DNA of 6,808 nt, taken from positions 1 through 6,808 of the forward strand of contig JAQWRF010000079.1 in assembly GCA_029243845.1 (NCBI GenBank), written 5' to 3'. Position 1 is the stretch's first letter, and each line of letters begins with the position of its first letter. This document shows positions 6,710 through 6,808 of this stretch, piece by piece. The DNA comes from Planctomycetota bacterium. Its GTDB lineage: Bacteria > Planctomycetota > UBA1135. The translations under genes were made by a program, and so were the position numbers. Under the pieces are notes generated by a model, which searched no databases, was not told the DNA's origin, and saw only the letters and a program-made list of their open reading frames with translations.

Positions 6710-6808
6710 TTACAGATCTTGTGGGCGTACAGTCTTGCGGCCGTTTGACTGAGCGCGTGCTTCTGCTTGTGCAATGACACCGTAAACGAATTCGTTTAGT
6801 GCAGAGTA
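6710..6808 (-). CDS. Bacterial histone-fold protein, C-terminal 32 residues only
   Basis: Read on the minus strand from the window edge, 32 codons run without a stop to TAA at 6712-6710. The peptide has an amphipathic, Ala/Glu-rich helix (NEFVYGVIAQAEARAQ) and then NGRKTVRPQDL as the very C-terminus. The pattern 'helix, A.A...NGRKTVRP.DL, stop' is what I know from short bacterial histones such as Bdellovibrio Bd0055/HBb, and it parallels the second helix, loop 2 (RKTV, beta-contact) and third helix start (.P.D) of archaeal histones, where the motif is GRKT(V/I)K.EDI. Such proteins of about 60-70 aa bind DNA as dimers and are abundant nucleoid proteins in Bdellovibrio. The N-terminal half, start and promoter are outside the window. 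The identification is from memory of the motif and a short fragment; other histone-fold relatives such as the DUF1931 type are possible. The gene converges on tsaB and has its own terminator. Confidence 0.72.
   Translation of the reverse strand, partial: YSALNEFVYGVIAQAEARAQSNGRKTVRPQDL
6783..6798. repeat. Perfect 16-bp palindrome inside the histone-like gene
   Basis: TAAACGAATTCGTTTA equals its own reverse complement and has no spacer. It spans codons for L-N-E-F-V-Y near the window edge. The symmetry stops at the flanking bases (G on both sides). It could be a protein-binding site or a coincidence of codons; nothing else in the window repeats it that I can see. Confidence 0.6.

Overview
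This window is a compact stretch of bacterial core genome. Six genes run head to tail on the plus strand: ftsH (5' end missing), folP, cdaA, ybbR/cdaR, glmM and tsaB. A converging minus-strand gene enters at the right edge with only its last 32 codons visible. There is almost no non-coding DNA. The plus-strand genes overlap or abut (41, 10, 4 and 4 nt overlaps, then a 2 nt gap), and the only intergenic stretch is about 34 bp after tsaB. I saw no RNA gene, mobile element, CRISPR array or internal promoter.

Organism: the order ftsH-folP-(cdaA-ybbR)-glmM combines the ftsH-folP-glmM order of Gammaproteobacteria with the cdaA-cdaR-glmM module of Firmicutes. This combined arrangement is typical of the former Deltaproteobacteria, including Bdellovibrionota. 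The right-edge gene ends like a short bacterial histone, a family best known from Bdellovibrio (Bd0055/HBb) and scattered in related and other lineages. A Bdellovibrionota-like or other delta-type bacterium is my inference; base composition looks moderate, not AT- or GC-extreme (not counted).

Layout: 1-1749 holds most of the membrane protease FtsH. 1709-2746 is dihydropteroate synthase with an unrecognised N-terminal extension and an uncertain start. 2737-3561 is the membrane diadenylate cyclase CdaA. 3558-4706 is its membrane-anchored YbbR-domain partner. 4703-6070 is phosphoglucosamine mutase, which makes glucosamine-1-phosphate for peptidoglycan and LPS precursors. 6073-6675 is TsaB, for the tRNA t6A modification. 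6710-6808 (minus) is the histone-like C-terminus, followed by a Rho-independent terminator that lies partly inside the 3' end of tsaB.

How they fit together: the operon links envelope quality control (FtsH), folate synthesis, c-di-AMP signalling and cell-wall precursor supply. In Firmicutes GlmM and CdaR bind CdaA and tune c-di-AMP production. The ATGA junctions joining cdaA, ybbR and glmM here would favour coordinated synthesis of these three partners. No new multi-gene system is apparent. The parts most worth a second look are the histone fragment, the terminator embedded in tsaB, and the FolP N-terminus.
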